Notes: generated from the letters alone by a model not told the origin. Shown: positions 19,802 through 29,214, counted from the first letter of the stretch. The stretch: DNA of 64,000 nt from Fen-178 sp963722575 (GCA_963722575.1 CAVRNR010000022.1:1302001-1366000), one strand, 5' to 3'. A program made the numbers and translations.

Positions 19802-20266
19802 TTACTCGGTTTCCTGGGGGGTGGTAGGGTCTAGTAACGGCAGCCTCTCGGACCCCGCAACTTCCAGGAGCGGACGATCGGAGCACACGAAAATGGGATC
19901 TTCCTTGCCAGACATCGCCTTGAGGACCAGGCAGCCAGCCAGTTGGACGGCAACGTACGCGCGAAGTGGATATCGATCGATCAACCTCGACGCAGTGTCC
20001 AGTACCGCCTCGCTCATGGCTTGCTGGATGAACTTCGTTTCGATGTGCTGCGTAAACCGGTCGATTATGTCGACCGCAACAGCCTTTTCGATGTCCCCAG
20101 CCCGCTGACGCCGGCGGATTGCGGAGCGAAACTCAACCGGCGCGATCGCCAACATGGCAAAGCGATGATTGAACTCTGGTTTCGTGAGCTGCAGCAGGCT
20201 GTCGGTGCCTGGCTCGCGAACGTAGAGCTTCACAAGAGCACTGGTGTCCAGGTAATAGAGGGCCAA
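19802..20266 (-). CDS. PIN-domain ribonuclease toxin (VapC-like)
   Basis: 154 residues. N-terminus 'MALYYLDTSALVKLY' is the PIN start with the first acidic residue; 'APVEFRSAIRRR' holds the next conserved Glu, and 'VCSDRPLLEVA' the C-terminal Asp. PIN toxins cut RNA, often tRNA or rRNA, using a Mg-binding acidic triad. It starts 2 bases after the stop of the upstream gene, the usual antitoxin position, but that gene is not a recognisable small antitoxin. No breaks are seen. It is convergent with the PTS operon; the spacer is 29 bases. Confidence 0.85.
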   Translation of the reverse strand: MALYYLDTSALVKLYVREPGTDSLLQLTKPEFNHRFAMLAIAPVEFRSAIRRRQRAGDIEKAVAVDIIDRFTQHIETKFIQQAMSEAVLDTASRLIDRYPLRAYVAVQLAGCLVLKAMSGKEDPIFVCSDRPLLEVAGSERLPLLDPTTPQETE

Positions 20267-20268
20267 TC

Positions 20269-20922
20269 TCAGCGCCTCTCACGCAGGATCGTAGCGGACA
20301 TGGGTTCGCCTCGAATCTCGACGGGTCGGAATCCCGCGCCCGCAGTCTCGGGAGATCCGAGAATAGCCCGCGTCTCAGCAAGAGACCGATTGACCCGAAT
20401 GGCCGTTACCGGAAACTCCGGCGATTTCGGGTTGGGAACTTTGCTTGTCAAGACAAGCCGCTTATCGAGAGCCTCTCGCAGGGCATTGTTCCGCACGTCG
20501 GAATCAGCCCACTCGGGGCGAACCGCCGGAAGAACCGCATCCCGAAACCATTTTAATGCGACGAAGCCATATCCGGGCTTGGATTCGGCGCGATCAAGAT
20601 GACGAATCAGATCGCATAGGGCACCTGAGGGCGACTGCACCTTGGCTTCCTCGCCCAGTTCCTTCGCGATTTGTTTGGCAGGTATGCTGGAAACCTCAGC
20701 GCTTGGTTCGAAGCTGACGCGAATCTCACCAGACTCTGGCGACCAACTGCCGGCCGATGCGTTGTGCCTTTTCTTACGCCCCCTCTTCTTGTCGTGCAGA
20801 GATACATGAAGCCGGTATCCTGCCAGGCTGAATTGCGGTGGAAGGCTTTCCAGAGAACCGGAAAGACGCTGCTCAAGGAGGGATTCCAGGTCTTTAATAT
20901 CCTTAATGCGCATCTCATGCAT
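20269..20922 (-). CDS. Unrecognised 217-residue protein paired with the PIN toxin
   Basis: I do not recognise the family. Start ATG 20922 is favoured over the longer frame because AGAAGGA lies about 8 bases upstream. The N-terminal third is predicted helix then strands ('RIKDIKDLESLLEQRL', 'RLHVSLHDKKRGRKKRH'), with a basic patch near residues 45-55. The middle has a helix-rich part ('GALCDLIRHLDRAESKPG', 'LREALDKRLVLTSKV') that could contact nucleic acid. It is about three times longer than normal VapB. Position directly before the PIN gene suggests it neutralises the toxin and may repress its own promoter at 20996, which carries short palindromes. This is inference from order only. Confidence 0.55.
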   Translation of the reverse strand: MHEMRIKDIKDLESLLEQRLSGSLESLPPQFSLAGYRLHVSLHDKKRGRKKRHNASAGSWSPESGEIRVSFEPSAEVSSIPAKQIAKELGEEAKVQSPSGALCDLIRHLDRAESKPGYGFVALKWFRDAVLPAVRPEWADSDVRNNALREALDKRLVLTSKVPNPKSPEFPVTAIRVNRSLAETRAILGSPETAGAGFRPVEIRGEPMSATILRERR

Positions 20923-20979
20923 ATAGATAGTCCTTCTAGTGAATCTATGGACCACAATGGATTCATCTATATCTATAAT

Positions 20980-21001
20980 ATAATATAAGACAGTCTGTCA
21001 A
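20980..21001 (-). promoter_or_regulatory. Probable promoter of the PIN toxin pair
   Basis: Reading the minus strand, a perfect TTGACA (-35, plus positions 20996-21001) is followed by a very AT-rich stretch with several -10 candidates (TATTAT or TATAGA at 15-18 bases). An odd palindrome GACAG-T-CTGTC (20989-20999) overlaps the -35, and GAATC/GATTC arms lie further toward the gene. These are plausible operator sites. The AT-rich block stands out against the GC-rich surroundings. Confidence 0.55.
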
Positions 21002-21047
21002 GAGGAAAAATCCGGCCATCCCCACGGTCCGCACTCTGAAGGCGCTC

Positions 21048-22746
21048 TCACCGGCGTATCCGCGGTCTGCCTTCGTACGCCACCTTCCCGCCCACAATCG
21101 TATACACCACGTCCGTGGCCAGGATCTCGTCTTCCGAAACGGTCATAATGTCGCGCGAAAGCACCGTGATGTCCGCCAGCTTGCCCGGCTCCAGCGAGCC
21201 TTTCAGCTTCTCCTCGAACGCCGCATACGCGTTGTTCCAGGTGTACGACCGCAGCGCCTCCTCGCGGCTCATGCGCTGCGCCGGGTAGAACACCGAACCG
21301 TCCTTCAGCTTGCGGCTCACCGATGCCTGGAACGACGCCAGCGGGCTGACGTCTTCCACCGGCGCGTCCGTTCCGTTCCCCACCACCGCGCCCGATTGCA
21401 TCAACTTCCGCCACACGTAGGCCCCCTCTTCGGCCCGGGCCGGCCCCAGCCGCAGAATCACAGAAGGGCCGTCGGAGGTGCAATGGACCCCCTGCATGGC
21501 CGCCACCACGCCCAGCTTCCCGAAGCGCGGAATGTCGGCGGCGCTCAGGTGCTGTACGTGCTCCACCCGCCAGCGCAGGTCCTTCTTTTCGGGATGCTCG
21601 CGGAACACCCGCTCGTAGATGTCCAGCACCTCGCGGTTGGCCCGGTCACCGATGGCGTGAATACAGAGCTGATACCCGTGTTCAATGGCCAGCTCCGCGG
21701 TCTGGCGGATATCGGCCGGGTCTTCCTTGTTCAGCCCGCGGCTGTCCGGCTGGTCGGCGTACGGCTCGAGCAGCCACGCGCCGCGCGACCCCAGCGCGCC
21801 ATCCATCTGCCGCTTGATAGCGCGGATGGTGAGATAATTCCCGCCTGCCCCGATGGTGCGGTAGCGGTCGCGGTTAGGCGCAAGCTGCTGGTTCGAAGTC
21901 CGCAGCATCACCCACATGCGCAGCCGTAGTTCGTGGCTCTCGGCCATGTTCCGGAGCACGTCCACCGCCGGCAGCGGCGATCCCGCATCTTCGAATGTGG
22001 TGATGCCCTTGGCGAGACACTCGTCCGCGGCCAGGTTAATCACTTTGCGGAGGTCGGTTCGCGCCGGCCTGTACACCCGGTTCACGAGCCCCTCGGCCTG
22101 TTCGCGCAGCAGCCCGGTCGGGTTGCCCTGCTTGTCTTTGAGGATTTCCCCGCCCTGCGGGTTCGGAGTGTCGCGCGTGATGCCCGCCGCCTCCATGGCC
22201 CTGGCGTTGAGGAAGGCCGCGTGCCCGCTGGCATGCGTCAGCAGCACGGGGTTATTGGACGAGACTTTGTCGAGAGAGCCGTGCAGCGGAAAGCCTTCCA
22301 CGTTGGGCTCCGGCGCGCGGTCCCACTTGGATTGGTGCCAGCCGCGCCCCACGATCCACTCGCCCGGCTTGGTTTGCTTGGCGGCGCCCGCCACCTGCGC
22401 CACAATCTCGTCCCACGTGCGCGCCTCCCGCAGATCGAGGCCCAAGCGAAACTCTCCCAGCCCCGTGAAGTGCCCGTGCCCCTCGATCAATCCCGGGATG
22501 GCCAGCATGCCGTCGAGGTCGACGACCTTGGTGCCAGGCCCCGATCCATTTCGCCGCGTCCGTGTTGCCCCCCAGCGCCGCGATCCGGACCCCGCGCTCC
22601 GCCATGGCCTCGGCCGCCGGCCGAGCGGCGTTCATGGCGACGATCTTTCCGTTCCGCAGCACCAGGTCCGCGGGCTGAGCGAAGGCCGGCGCAGCTATCG
22701 CGGCGCAGGCCACAAACAAGAGTGCAGGCATGGACAACACCGGCAT
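21048..22746 (-). pseudogene. Amidohydrolase family protein (YtcJ-like), frameshifted
   Basis: The N-terminus (signal peptide 'MPALLFVACAAIAAPAFAQ', then 'DLVLRNGKIVAMNAARP') and the body ('LAIPGLIEGHGHFTGLGE', metal HxH; 'LCIHAIGDRANREVLD'; 'GTDAPVEDVSPLASFQASV') are in different frames. The join is at a CCCC run, 22539-22542 (GGGG in the gene): removing one base restores 'WIGPGTKVVDLDGMLAIPG'. The full gene would encode about 565 residues, normal for exported amidohydrolase_3 proteins that hydrolyse amide or related bonds. It is either a true single-base disruption or a sequencing error in a homopolymer. It follows the DUF885 gene on the same strand. Confidence 0.8.
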
Positions 22747-22767
22747 ACTGATTTATCGGCGGGTGTT

Positions 22768-24663
22768 CTACCCCAGCGGGCCGTAAAACCTCCAGCTCGT
22801 CTGGTAGTCGCGCGCAACCTTCTGCCCGTTGAGCGCCAGCCGCAGCATCTCGATGGGGATGTTCCCCTCGCGGTACATGGCATCGTGGAAGGCGCGGTTG
22901 GTCATCTTCCCCGAATCCACCAGCTCCTTGTGCAGCGCGTAGAATTGGAGCGCGCCTAGCATGTAGGCGCACTGGTAAATGGGCGGGTAAGAGCCGTTGA
23001 AGCTCCGCCGCACTTCGCCCTCGGCGTTGGCCTTGTCGAATCCCACCCGGTCCATCAGAAACTCGACGCACTCCACCGCGGTCATCCGCTTCAGGTGGAA
23101 ACTCAATGAGAAGATGATGCGCGCGCATCGGTGCATCCTCCAGACCAGCGCGCCCACGCGCTGCTCGGGCGTGTGGGTGAAGCCCAGGTCCCAGAGCAGC
23201 ATCTCCCAGTAGAACGCCATGCCCTCGGTCCAGAACGGCGTGCTGAATATGCCGCGGTAAGTCCGGTACCGCTGGGTCATATACATCTGCATATGGTGCC
23301 CCGGAATCAGTTCATGGAACACCGTCGCGCGGGCGAAGAACATGTTGTTGCCACGCAGGGCCTCGAGCCGTTCCTGGAGCGTCTGGCTGCTGGCCGCCGA
23401 GGAGACCTGAATGGTGGCGCCGCCGGTGAAGAACGGATTCACCAGTTGCATCTGCGGGGTCATGGCCTCTTCCCAGTAGTCCTCCTTGACCAGCGGAGGA
23501 ATCGTTACGAGTTCGTGCTTCTCGACGAACTCGATGGCCTCGCGCGAGAGATCGCGCACCAGGTAGATCATCTGGCCCGGCTCGACGTACTTGTTCTTCA
23601 CGGCCTCCACGGCTTTCTTCCAGTCGTTGCCGAAGCCCATTTCGTTCGAGGCGCGCAGCATCTCGCGGTCGCACCAGGCAAACTCGCGGTTGGCCAGCTT
23701 GATCAGCTCGTCGGGCGTGTAGGCGATCATGGCCGCGTGCAGAGCTTCCACCAGCGCGTCTCTGCCCGCCGGCCCAATCCCCGAGAGCTCCTCGTTGCTC
23801 CCTGCCGGAGCGCCGCCGCGCCCCGCGCCCGCGCCGCCACGCCCGGCAGTCTCGGCCGTCTCCGTCTCACCGCGCCCTCCGCGCCCACCTCCACGTCCGC
23901 CGAACCCGCCGCCAGGGCCTGCCTCCAGCGGACCGGGCACGCCCGAGGTAGTGTGCAGCAACTGCGCATGAGCTTCCAGCGCTTCATCGGCCCGCTTGTA
24001 TTCGGCGTCCACCCACCAGGCGAACATCGGATCGTACAGATCGTAGAAGTTGAACCACGCGTGGAAGTAGTTGCGAAGCTGGGCCAGCCGCACCGCCGCC
24101 CGATTCATCGCCGCCGGCGCCGCCTTCGAGTTGGGTAGCGCGGCCTTCGCCGCCGCGATGTCCGCGGTCATTTTCGCCAGAACCACGGCGCTCTTCCGCG
24201 GGTCGATGGTTTCCATCCGCCGCCGTGCCTCCTCCAGCCCAATGATGGCTTCCTGGAAGGGAATCAGCGGCGCGATCTCCTCCTCCTGCCGTGCTTCGCC
24301 GGCGAGCTGCTTCCGCTCGTCGAGCAGCCGCTCATGGAGCAGCAGGTAGTCGATCTTGCCGGCCTGGTTGAGCGCATCGAAGTTGATGTTCTCCACGAGG
24401 CGGAGCTGCTCCGTGTAGAACTTCTCGAGCCGGGAGCGCCGCCAGCCCGATCCCGGCACCGCATAGACGCGATTCAGGTCGCGCAGTTCGACATCGTATC
24501 GCTCGATAACCGGCCGCATCTCGCTGGTCCCCGTATCGAGTGGCGTCCCGTCGGTTCCGCGGGTGCAGTTGCACTCCGCCGTGCGCTGGGCTTTTCCCCA
24601 CCCGGACCCCAGCAGCGCCAACCCTCCGCCGCGCAGCACGCTGCGCCGATCCAGCTTCGTCAT
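22768..24663 (-). CDS. DUF885 family exported metallopeptidase-like protein
   Basis: 631 residues. The N-terminus 'MTKLDRRSVLRGGGLALLG' resembles a Tat signal (twin Arg). The DUF885 signature 'VFHELIPGHHMQMYMTQ' contains a HEXXGHH-like zinc motif, followed by 'TEGMAFYWEMLLWDLGFT'. DUF885 proteins are predicted zinc peptidases, distantly like M32/M2. A Gly/Arg/Glu-rich insert at about residues 240-285 is a low-complexity loop not usual for the family. It is divergent from the CPBP gene and lies 21 bases upstream of the broken amidohydrolase. Confidence 0.85.
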   Translation of the reverse strand: MTKLDRRSVLRGGGLALLGSGWGKAQRTAECNCTRGTDGTPLDTGTSEMRPVIERYDVELRDLNRVYAVPGSGWRRSRLEKFYTEQLRLVENINFDALNQAGKIDYLLLHERLLDERKQLAGEARQEEEIAPLIPFQEAIIGLEEARRRMETIDPRKSAVVLAKMTADIAAAKAALPNSKAAPAAMNRAAVRLAQLRNYFHAWFNFYDLYDPMFAWWVDAEYKRADEALEAHAQLLHTTSGVPGPLEAGPGGGFGGRGGGRGGRGETETAETAGRGGAGAGRGGAPAGSNEELSGIGPAGRDALVEALHAAMIAYTPDELIKLANREFAWCDREMLRASNEMGFGNDWKKAVEAVKNKYVEPGQMIYLVRDLSREAIEFVEKHELVTIPPLVKEDYWEEAMTPQMQLVNPFFTGGATIQVSSAASSQTLQERLEALRGNNMFFARATVFHELIPGHHMQMYMTQRYRTYRGIFSTPFWTEGMAFYWEMLLWDLGFTHTPEQRVGALVWRMHRCARIIFSLSFHLKRMTAVECVEFLMDRVGFDKANAEGEVRRSFNGSYPPIYQCAYMLGALQFYALHKELVDSGKMTNRAFHDAMYREGNIPIEMLRLALNGQKVARDYQTSWRFYGPLG

Positions 24664-24703
24664 CCGACACCTCCACGTTCGCAGCCTGAGCTACAACTCC
24701 GCA

Positions 24704-24716
24704 TATTACCGTAATA
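24704..24716. promoter_or_regulatory. Palindrome TATTAC-C-GTAATA in a divergent spacer
   Basis: A perfect 6+1+6 palindrome in the 69-base spacer between the DUF885 and CPBP starts, the only AT-rich part of that spacer. It could be a repressor site controlling one or both genes. No regulator is adjacent, so its partner is unknown. Confidence 0.4.
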
Positions 24717-24732
24717 AGATCGTTACAGGAAC

Positions 24733-25626
24733 ATGGGGACATCGCGTCGCGATCCGCTGCGCACCGCCATTCAGGTGACTGTCTACGTGGCGCTCTATTT
24801 CGCCTCGGCGTACTTCTTCTTCGGCCCGCTGCTGCTGTGGATCGGCGGATACCTCACCGGCACCATAGCCACCGGCTTGCTGGCCGCTGTGTTCACCAAT
24901 TGGCTGGCCTTGCGCATCTACGAAGACCGCCCCGTGATCGACGCCGGCCTGTGGCTCAACCGGGCTTCGGCGGACAATCTCCTGTTCGGCCTCGCCGGCG
25001 GCGTTGGCTCCGCGTGTCTGGTGCTGGCGCCGCCGCTTCTGGTCGGCGCGGCCCACATCGTGCGGACGCCCGCGGAGCAGCCATCCGCCGGCGCCATAGT
25101 CTACCTGGTCTTTCTCCTCGTCACCGGCGCCGCGGGCGAGGAACTGTTCTTCCGTGGCTATGGCTTTCAGCTTCTGCTGGCCCGCTGCGGACCCTACGCC
25201 ACCATCCTGCCGGTGGGCGTCGTCTTCGCCCTGCTGCACTCGGGCAACCCCAACGCCACCTGGTTCGGCATCGCCAATACCGCCGGTTTTGGCATCCTGT
25301 TCGGCTACGCTTTTCTGCGCAGCCGCGACTTGTGGCTGCCCATCGGCCTCCACTTCGGCTGGAACCTCACCTTGCCGCTGTTCGGCGTGAATGTCAGCGG
25401 GCTTAGAATAAAGGTGACGGGCTACGAGATGTCGTGGACCGCCGGCCACCTCTGGAGCGGCGGCGACTACGGCCCGGAAGCCAGCCTGCTGACTTCCGTG
25501 GTGCTGGTCGTGCTGTTCGCTTACCTCTGGAAGGCGCCCATCCGCCGGCAGCCCTCGCCGCTCACGGACCCGCCCGCGGAACGTGCCGTATGCGAGCCAT
25601 CGCCACCGCCGCCATCGCCATCGTGA
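24733..25626 (+). CDS. CPBP-family intramembrane metalloprotease
   Basis: 297 residues with about eight membrane segments. The CPBP/Abi motifs are visible: 'AAGEELFFRGYGFQLLL' (EExxxR), 'VVFALLHSGNPN' (Fxxx H) and 'LPIGLHFGWNLT' (HxxxN). Such proteins cleave substrates within the membrane, for example prenylated peptides or bacteriocin immunity targets; the substrate here is unknown. The 3' end overlaps the next gene by 37 bases. Confidence 0.88.
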   Translation: MGTSRRDPLRTAIQVTVYVALYFASAYFFFGPLLLWIGGYLTGTIATGLLAAVFTNWLALRIYEDRPVIDAGLWLNRASADNLLFGLAGGVGSACLVLAPPLLVGAAHIVRTPAEQPSAGAIVYLVFLLVTGAAGEELFFRGYGFQLLLARCGPYATILPVGVVFALLHSGNPNATWFGIANTAGFGILFGYAFLRSRDLWLPIGLHFGWNLTLPLFGVNVSGLRIKVTGYEMSWTAGHLWSGGDYGPEASLLTSVVLVVLFAYLWKAPIRRQPSPLTDPPAERAVCEPSPPPPSPS

Positions 25627-26381
25627 GCCTGCTGCCGCCGCTGGCCTTTGCCGGCAACAAGCTGAGCTTGGATGACCGCATCGAGCTGACCCGCGACCTG
25701 ATGGCCGAGTACGGCACCGTGAAGGTGCTCCTGCCCCACTCCAGGAAACCGCTCGAATTCGACGCCAAGACCGGATTCGACAAGCAGCAATGGGCGGAGA
25801 TCGCCAGGGAAAGCGGCCCCGCCGCCCGCATCGGCGACCTGGTCCAGGTCACCAAGGTCGACCTCGACGACGACAAGATCGTGCTCCAGATCAACGGCGG
25901 CTTCAAGGGCGGCCGCAAGTGGTATGACAACGTGCAGGTCGGCATGGGCGGCGCTACCAATCCCATCTCCCAAGGCAATTCCAACGCGCCCGGCGGCACT
26001 TCGATCGCGATCCTCTTTCACCAGCCCCTGGAGCCCGTCAAGGCGGCGGCGATCAAGAAAATGCTGGCGCCGGTGATCGACTTCGACCGCCACACCGTCA
26101 CTGAAGTCTATGCCGAGACGCTTCCACCCGCGGTCCAGCAGGCCATCAAGGACAAGCGCGCCACCGAGGGCATGAACCGCGAGCAGGTAATCATGGCGCT
26201 AGGCCGTCCGGCCCACAAATCGCGCGAAACCAAGGACGGCATCGAGTTGGAGGACTGGGTTTACGGCACGGCTCCCGGCAAGTTTACGTTCGTGACCTTC
26301 AGCGGCGACAAAGTGATCCAGGTCAAGGAATCCTACGCCGGCCTGGGAACCCAAGTGGCCGACCCGCCGGTGGTCCGCTAG
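25590..26381 (+). CDS. Exported protein with BamE/SmpA-like C-terminal domain
   Basis: 263 residues from ATG 25590, which opens a signal peptide (MRAIATAAIAIVSLLPPLAFA). The first two thirds ('GTVKVLLPHSRKPLEF', 'GDLVQVTKVDLDDDKIVLQ') is a beta-rich region I do not recognise. The C-terminal part ('EGMNREQVIMALGRPAHKS', 'LEDWVYG', 'FVTFSGDKVIQVKE') matches the SmpA/OmlA (BamE) fold, often used in envelope assembly or as an interaction module. It overlaps the CPBP gene by 37 bases, so translation is probably coupled. Confidence 0.7.
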   Translation: MRAIATAAIAIVSLLPPLAFAGNKLSLDDRIELTRDLMAEYGTVKVLLPHSRKPLEFDAKTGFDKQQWAEIARESGPAARIGDLVQVTKVDLDDDKIVLQINGGFKGGRKWYDNVQVGMGGATNPISQGNSNAPGGTSIAILFHQPLEPVKAAAIKKMLAPVIDFDRHTVTEVYAETLPPAVQQAIKDKRATEGMNREQVIMALGRPAHKSRETKDGIELEDWVYGTAPGKFTFVTFSGDKVIQVKESYAGLGTQVADPPVVR

Positions 26382-26442
26382 CCCCAAGGCGCCGTCTTTT
26401 GCGCCGCGCAGACAGATCCGGTTGCGACCGGCTGCCCGCGTT

Positions 26443-27450
26443 CTATGGCATCGGGGGCATGGCAGCCTGCGTGTAGAGTCCCATGCGCTCTTTCACCAGC
26501 CGGACGGTGGCGTTGGCGATGGGGGCCACGCGTTCGGCGCCCTCGCGCAGAACGCCGTCGAGATAACCAGGATCGGAAACGATCTGGTGGTAGCGCCGCT
26601 GGAAAGGCTCCAGGTGCGAGATCACCATATCGGCCACCTGCTTCTTCAAGTCGCCGTAGCGCATGCCATTGAAGCGCTGCTTCATGTCGTCGTCGCTGGC
26701 GCCGCAGAAGGCCTGGTAGATGGCCAGCAGGTTGAGGATGCCGGGGCCTGCGGTTTCGTAATCCACCGCCGGTTTGGAGTCGGTGGTGGCGCGCATGATG
26801 ATCTTGCGAATCTTGTCGGGCGGGTCGAGCAGCGCCACGGCATGGTTGGCGCCGGTTTCCGACTTGCTCATTTTTTGCGTGGGGTCGTCCAGCCCCATGA
26901 TGCGCGCGCCCACCGCGGGCAGGCTGGTTCCGGGGACCACGAAGGTTTCGCCATAGAGCGAGTTGAAGCGCTGCGCCACGTCGCGGGTGAGCTCGAGGTG
27001 CTGCGCCTGATCCTCGCCGACGGGAACGATGCCGGCTTGGTACAGCAGGATATCGGCGGCCATCAGGACGGGGTATTGCAGCAGGCCGTCGCTCACCGAT
27101 TCCTGCTTGGCGGCCTTGGCCTTGTATTGCGTCATGCGCTCCAGCCAGCCGACCGGCGTGACGCAGGTGAGCATCCAGGCCAGCTCGGCGTGCGCCGGGA
27201 CGGCGGATTGCACCATGATGGAGCAGGCTTGCGGATCGATGCCCGCCGCCAAGTAGAGCGCGGCGATCTCCCGGATCTTGGCGCGAAGCTCGGCGGGCTC
27301 CTGGTAAAGCGTGACCGCGTGCAGGTCGACGATGCAGAAAATGCACTCGTATTCGTGCTGGATTCGCACCCAGTTCTTGAGCGCCCCCAGATAATTTCCG
27401 ATGTGCAGATTTCCGGACGGCTGCATGCCGGAAAAGACTCGTGTTTTCAT
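26443..27450 (-). CDS. trpS: Tryptophan--tRNA ligase
   Basis: 335 residues; class I synthetase that charges tRNA-Trp. 'FSGMQPSGNLHIGNYLGAL' holds the HIGH-type motif and 'DDPTQKMSKSETGA' the KMSKS loop. ATG 27450 is chosen because it gives the standard N-terminus MKTRVFSGMQPSG; the open frame runs far upstream across the divergent gene and is spurious there. It is divergent from the RNA methyltransferase with only 9 bases between starts. Confidence 0.96.
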   Translation of the reverse strand: MKTRVFSGMQPSGNLHIGNYLGALKNWVRIQHEYECIFCIVDLHAVTLYQEPAELRAKIREIAALYLAAGIDPQACSIMVQSAVPAHAELAWMLTCVTPVGWLERMTQYKAKAAKQESVSDGLLQYPVLMAADILLYQAGIVPVGEDQAQHLELTRDVAQRFNSLYGETFVVPGTSLPAVGARIMGLDDPTQKMSKSETGANHAVALLDPPDKIRKIIMRATTDSKPAVDYETAGPGILNLLAIYQAFCGASDDDMKQRFNGMRYGDLKKQVADMVISHLEPFQRRYHQIVSDPGYLDGVLREGAERVAPIANATVRLVKERMGLYTQAAMPPMP

Positions 27451-27459
27451 GGTAAGGGA

Positions 27460-28677
27460 ATGGAAGTAAATCCTATCGTAAGCAATTTCGAAGCGACCGT
27501 GGAAAAGTTGGTCTACGGCGGCGACGGTCTGGCTCGCCTGGAGGGCCGCGTGGTGTTCGCGCCTTTCGTTCTGCCGGGCGAGCGCATTCGCGTCCAGACG
27601 TGGCGCGAGCAGCCCGGGCTGGTGCGGGCGCACACGCTCCAAGTGTTGGAGCCGGCGCCGGAACGCGTGGCCCCGCCGTGCCCGGTCTTCGGCCGCTGCG
27701 GCGGGTGCCATTACCAGCACGCGCCGTACGAATATCAGCTCGCCGCCAAGCGCGCCATCCTCGTGGACCAATTGCGGCGGCTGGGGAAGATGGAACCGCC
27801 GGAGCAGATAGCCACGGCCGCCGCCGAGCCGTGGGGTTACCGCAACCGCGCACAGCTTCACATCGATGGCCGGCACTTGGGGTACCGCGAGGCCGGTTCG
27901 CACAGCCTGTGCGAGACGGGCCATTGTCCCATCGCTTCGCCCAAGATCAACGACGCGATCCACGCGCTGGCCGGGATGCTTCGAGATTCGCGCTGGCCGA
28001 GGTTCGTGCGCTCGCTCGAGATCTTCACCGACGAGCAACAGGTGCAGTTGAACGTGGTGGCGACGGACCAACCGGTTGCGCGACGGTTCTTCGACTGGTG
28101 CGCGGTCGAGATTCCGGGCTTGGTCGAGGGCGCGCTGGATTATCAGGGACGGTTCCGCGTGAGCCGCAATTCGTTCTTCCAGGTGAACCGATTCCTACTG
28201 GATCGCTTGGTGGAGTTGGCGCTCGAAGGCGCGGAAGGCGATACCGCGCTCGACTTGTACGCGGGCGTGGGACTGTTTTCGCTGGCGCTGGCGCGGGTTT
28301 TCCGGGAAGTGACAGCGGTGGAATCGGGCTCGGGCGCGGTGCGGGATCTTGCGTTCAACGCGGAGCGCGCGGGCCTGGCAAATTTGCAGGGGGAGCGACA
28401 GACGGCGGAAGAGTATCTACAGAAACTGGAGCGCGCGCCGGATTTCGTGCTGCTCGACCCGCCGCGCGCCGGTCTTGGCAAGGCTGTAGTGCGGCGATTG
28501 GCCGAGCTACGCCCGCGCCAAGCGACGATTGTCTCGTGCGACCCGGCGACCCTGGCGCGCGACTTGGCGGGGCTGACGGCGGCCGGCTACCGCGTCGAGC
28601 AGATGACGCTGGTCGATCTGTTTCCGCAGACGTTTCATCTGGAGACGGTGGTGCGGCTGGGGACTACTGTCATATAA
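27460..28677 (+). CDS. RNA (uracil-5-)-methyltransferase, RlmD/TrmA type
   Basis: 405 residues. N-terminal TRAM-like part ('EATVEKLVYGGDGLARLEG'), then an iron-sulfur cluster region ('CPVFGRCGGCHYQHAP' with a later Cys), and a Rossmann methyltransferase domain: 'DLYAGVGLFSLALA' (SAM), 'LLDPPRAGLGK' and 'IVSCDPATLARDL' with the catalytic Cys360. It methylates C5 of a uracil in 23S rRNA or tRNA. Which base (RlmD m5U1939, RlmC or TrmA-like) cannot be decided by eye. The start is 9 bases from that of trpS. Confidence 0.88.
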   Translation: MEVNPIVSNFEATVEKLVYGGDGLARLEGRVVFAPFVLPGERIRVQTWREQPGLVRAHTLQVLEPAPERVAPPCPVFGRCGGCHYQHAPYEYQLAAKRAILVDQLRRLGKMEPPEQIATAAAEPWGYRNRAQLHIDGRHLGYREAGSHSLCETGHCPIASPKINDAIHALAGMLRDSRWPRFVRSLEIFTDEQQVQLNVVATDQPVARRFFDWCAVEIPGLVEGALDYQGRFRVSRNSFFQVNRFLLDRLVELALEGAEGDTALDLYAGVGLFSLALARVFREVTAVESGSGAVRDLAFNAERAGLANLQGERQTAEEYLQKLERAPDFVLLDPPRAGLGKAVVRRLAELRPRQATIVSCDPATLARDLAGLTAAGYRVEQMTLVDLFPQTFHLETVVRLGTTVI

Positions 28678-28686
28678 AGTGAAGTT

Positions 28687-29214
28687 GTGACTGCACTGGA
28701 GGCGTACGAGTTGACAACCCAAGGAGGCGGGACCGACTTTGCAAGGCTGATCAAAGCCTGCGAATCGTTCGGACCCTATTGCCTGATCGGCGGTTTGGCC
28801 GTAAATTGTTACGTCGAGCCAGTGTATACGCTCGACGCCGATATCGTGGTGATCGCTCGCAGCCTCCCTCAGCTCTCCGCCCACCTTCAAGAGCAAGGTT
28901 TCAAAACCGAAGAGCATCCGCACTCGGTGAATGCGCTGGCGCCGGGAAGTGAACTTCGAATCCAGTTCGCGACGGACGAAAGATACCAGGCATTCCTGGC
29001 TCGGTCCGTGGAGGCCGAGGTTCTGGGACTCCGTGTGAGAGTAGCCAGCCTGGAGGACGTCACGCAAGGCAAGCTGTGGGCCTACGGCGATTCACAGCAG
29101 CGGTTGAGCAAACGCAAGAAGGACGAACTGGACTTGATCCGGCTCGCGGAGGCGCATCCCGAGCTGAAATCTGCGTACCCTGGCGAGCTACGGGAGCAGA
29201 TCGACCGCGGATGA
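28687..29214 (+). CDS. Nucleotidyltransferase-fold protein
   Basis: 175 residues from GTG 28687. 'CLIGGLAVNCYVEPVYTLDA' followed by DIVV gives the GG...DxD signature of the Pol-beta nucleotidyltransferase superfamily, as in AbiEii-like and MNT-type proteins. The C-terminal part is helical and charged ('SLEDVTQGKLWAYGDSQQ', 'KRKKDELDLIRLAEAHPE'), also seen in that group. Such proteins can act as toxins or resistance enzymes, but no partner is beside it. It starts 9 bases after the methyltransferase stop. Confidence 0.7.
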   Translation: MTALEAYELTTQGGGTDFARLIKACESFGPYCLIGGLAVNCYVEPVYTLDADIVVIARSLPQLSAHLQEQGFKTEEHPHSVNALAPGSELRIQFATDERYQAFLARSVEAEVLGLRVRVASLEDVTQGKLWAYGDSQQRLSKRKKDELDLIRLAEAHPELKSAYPGELREQIDRG

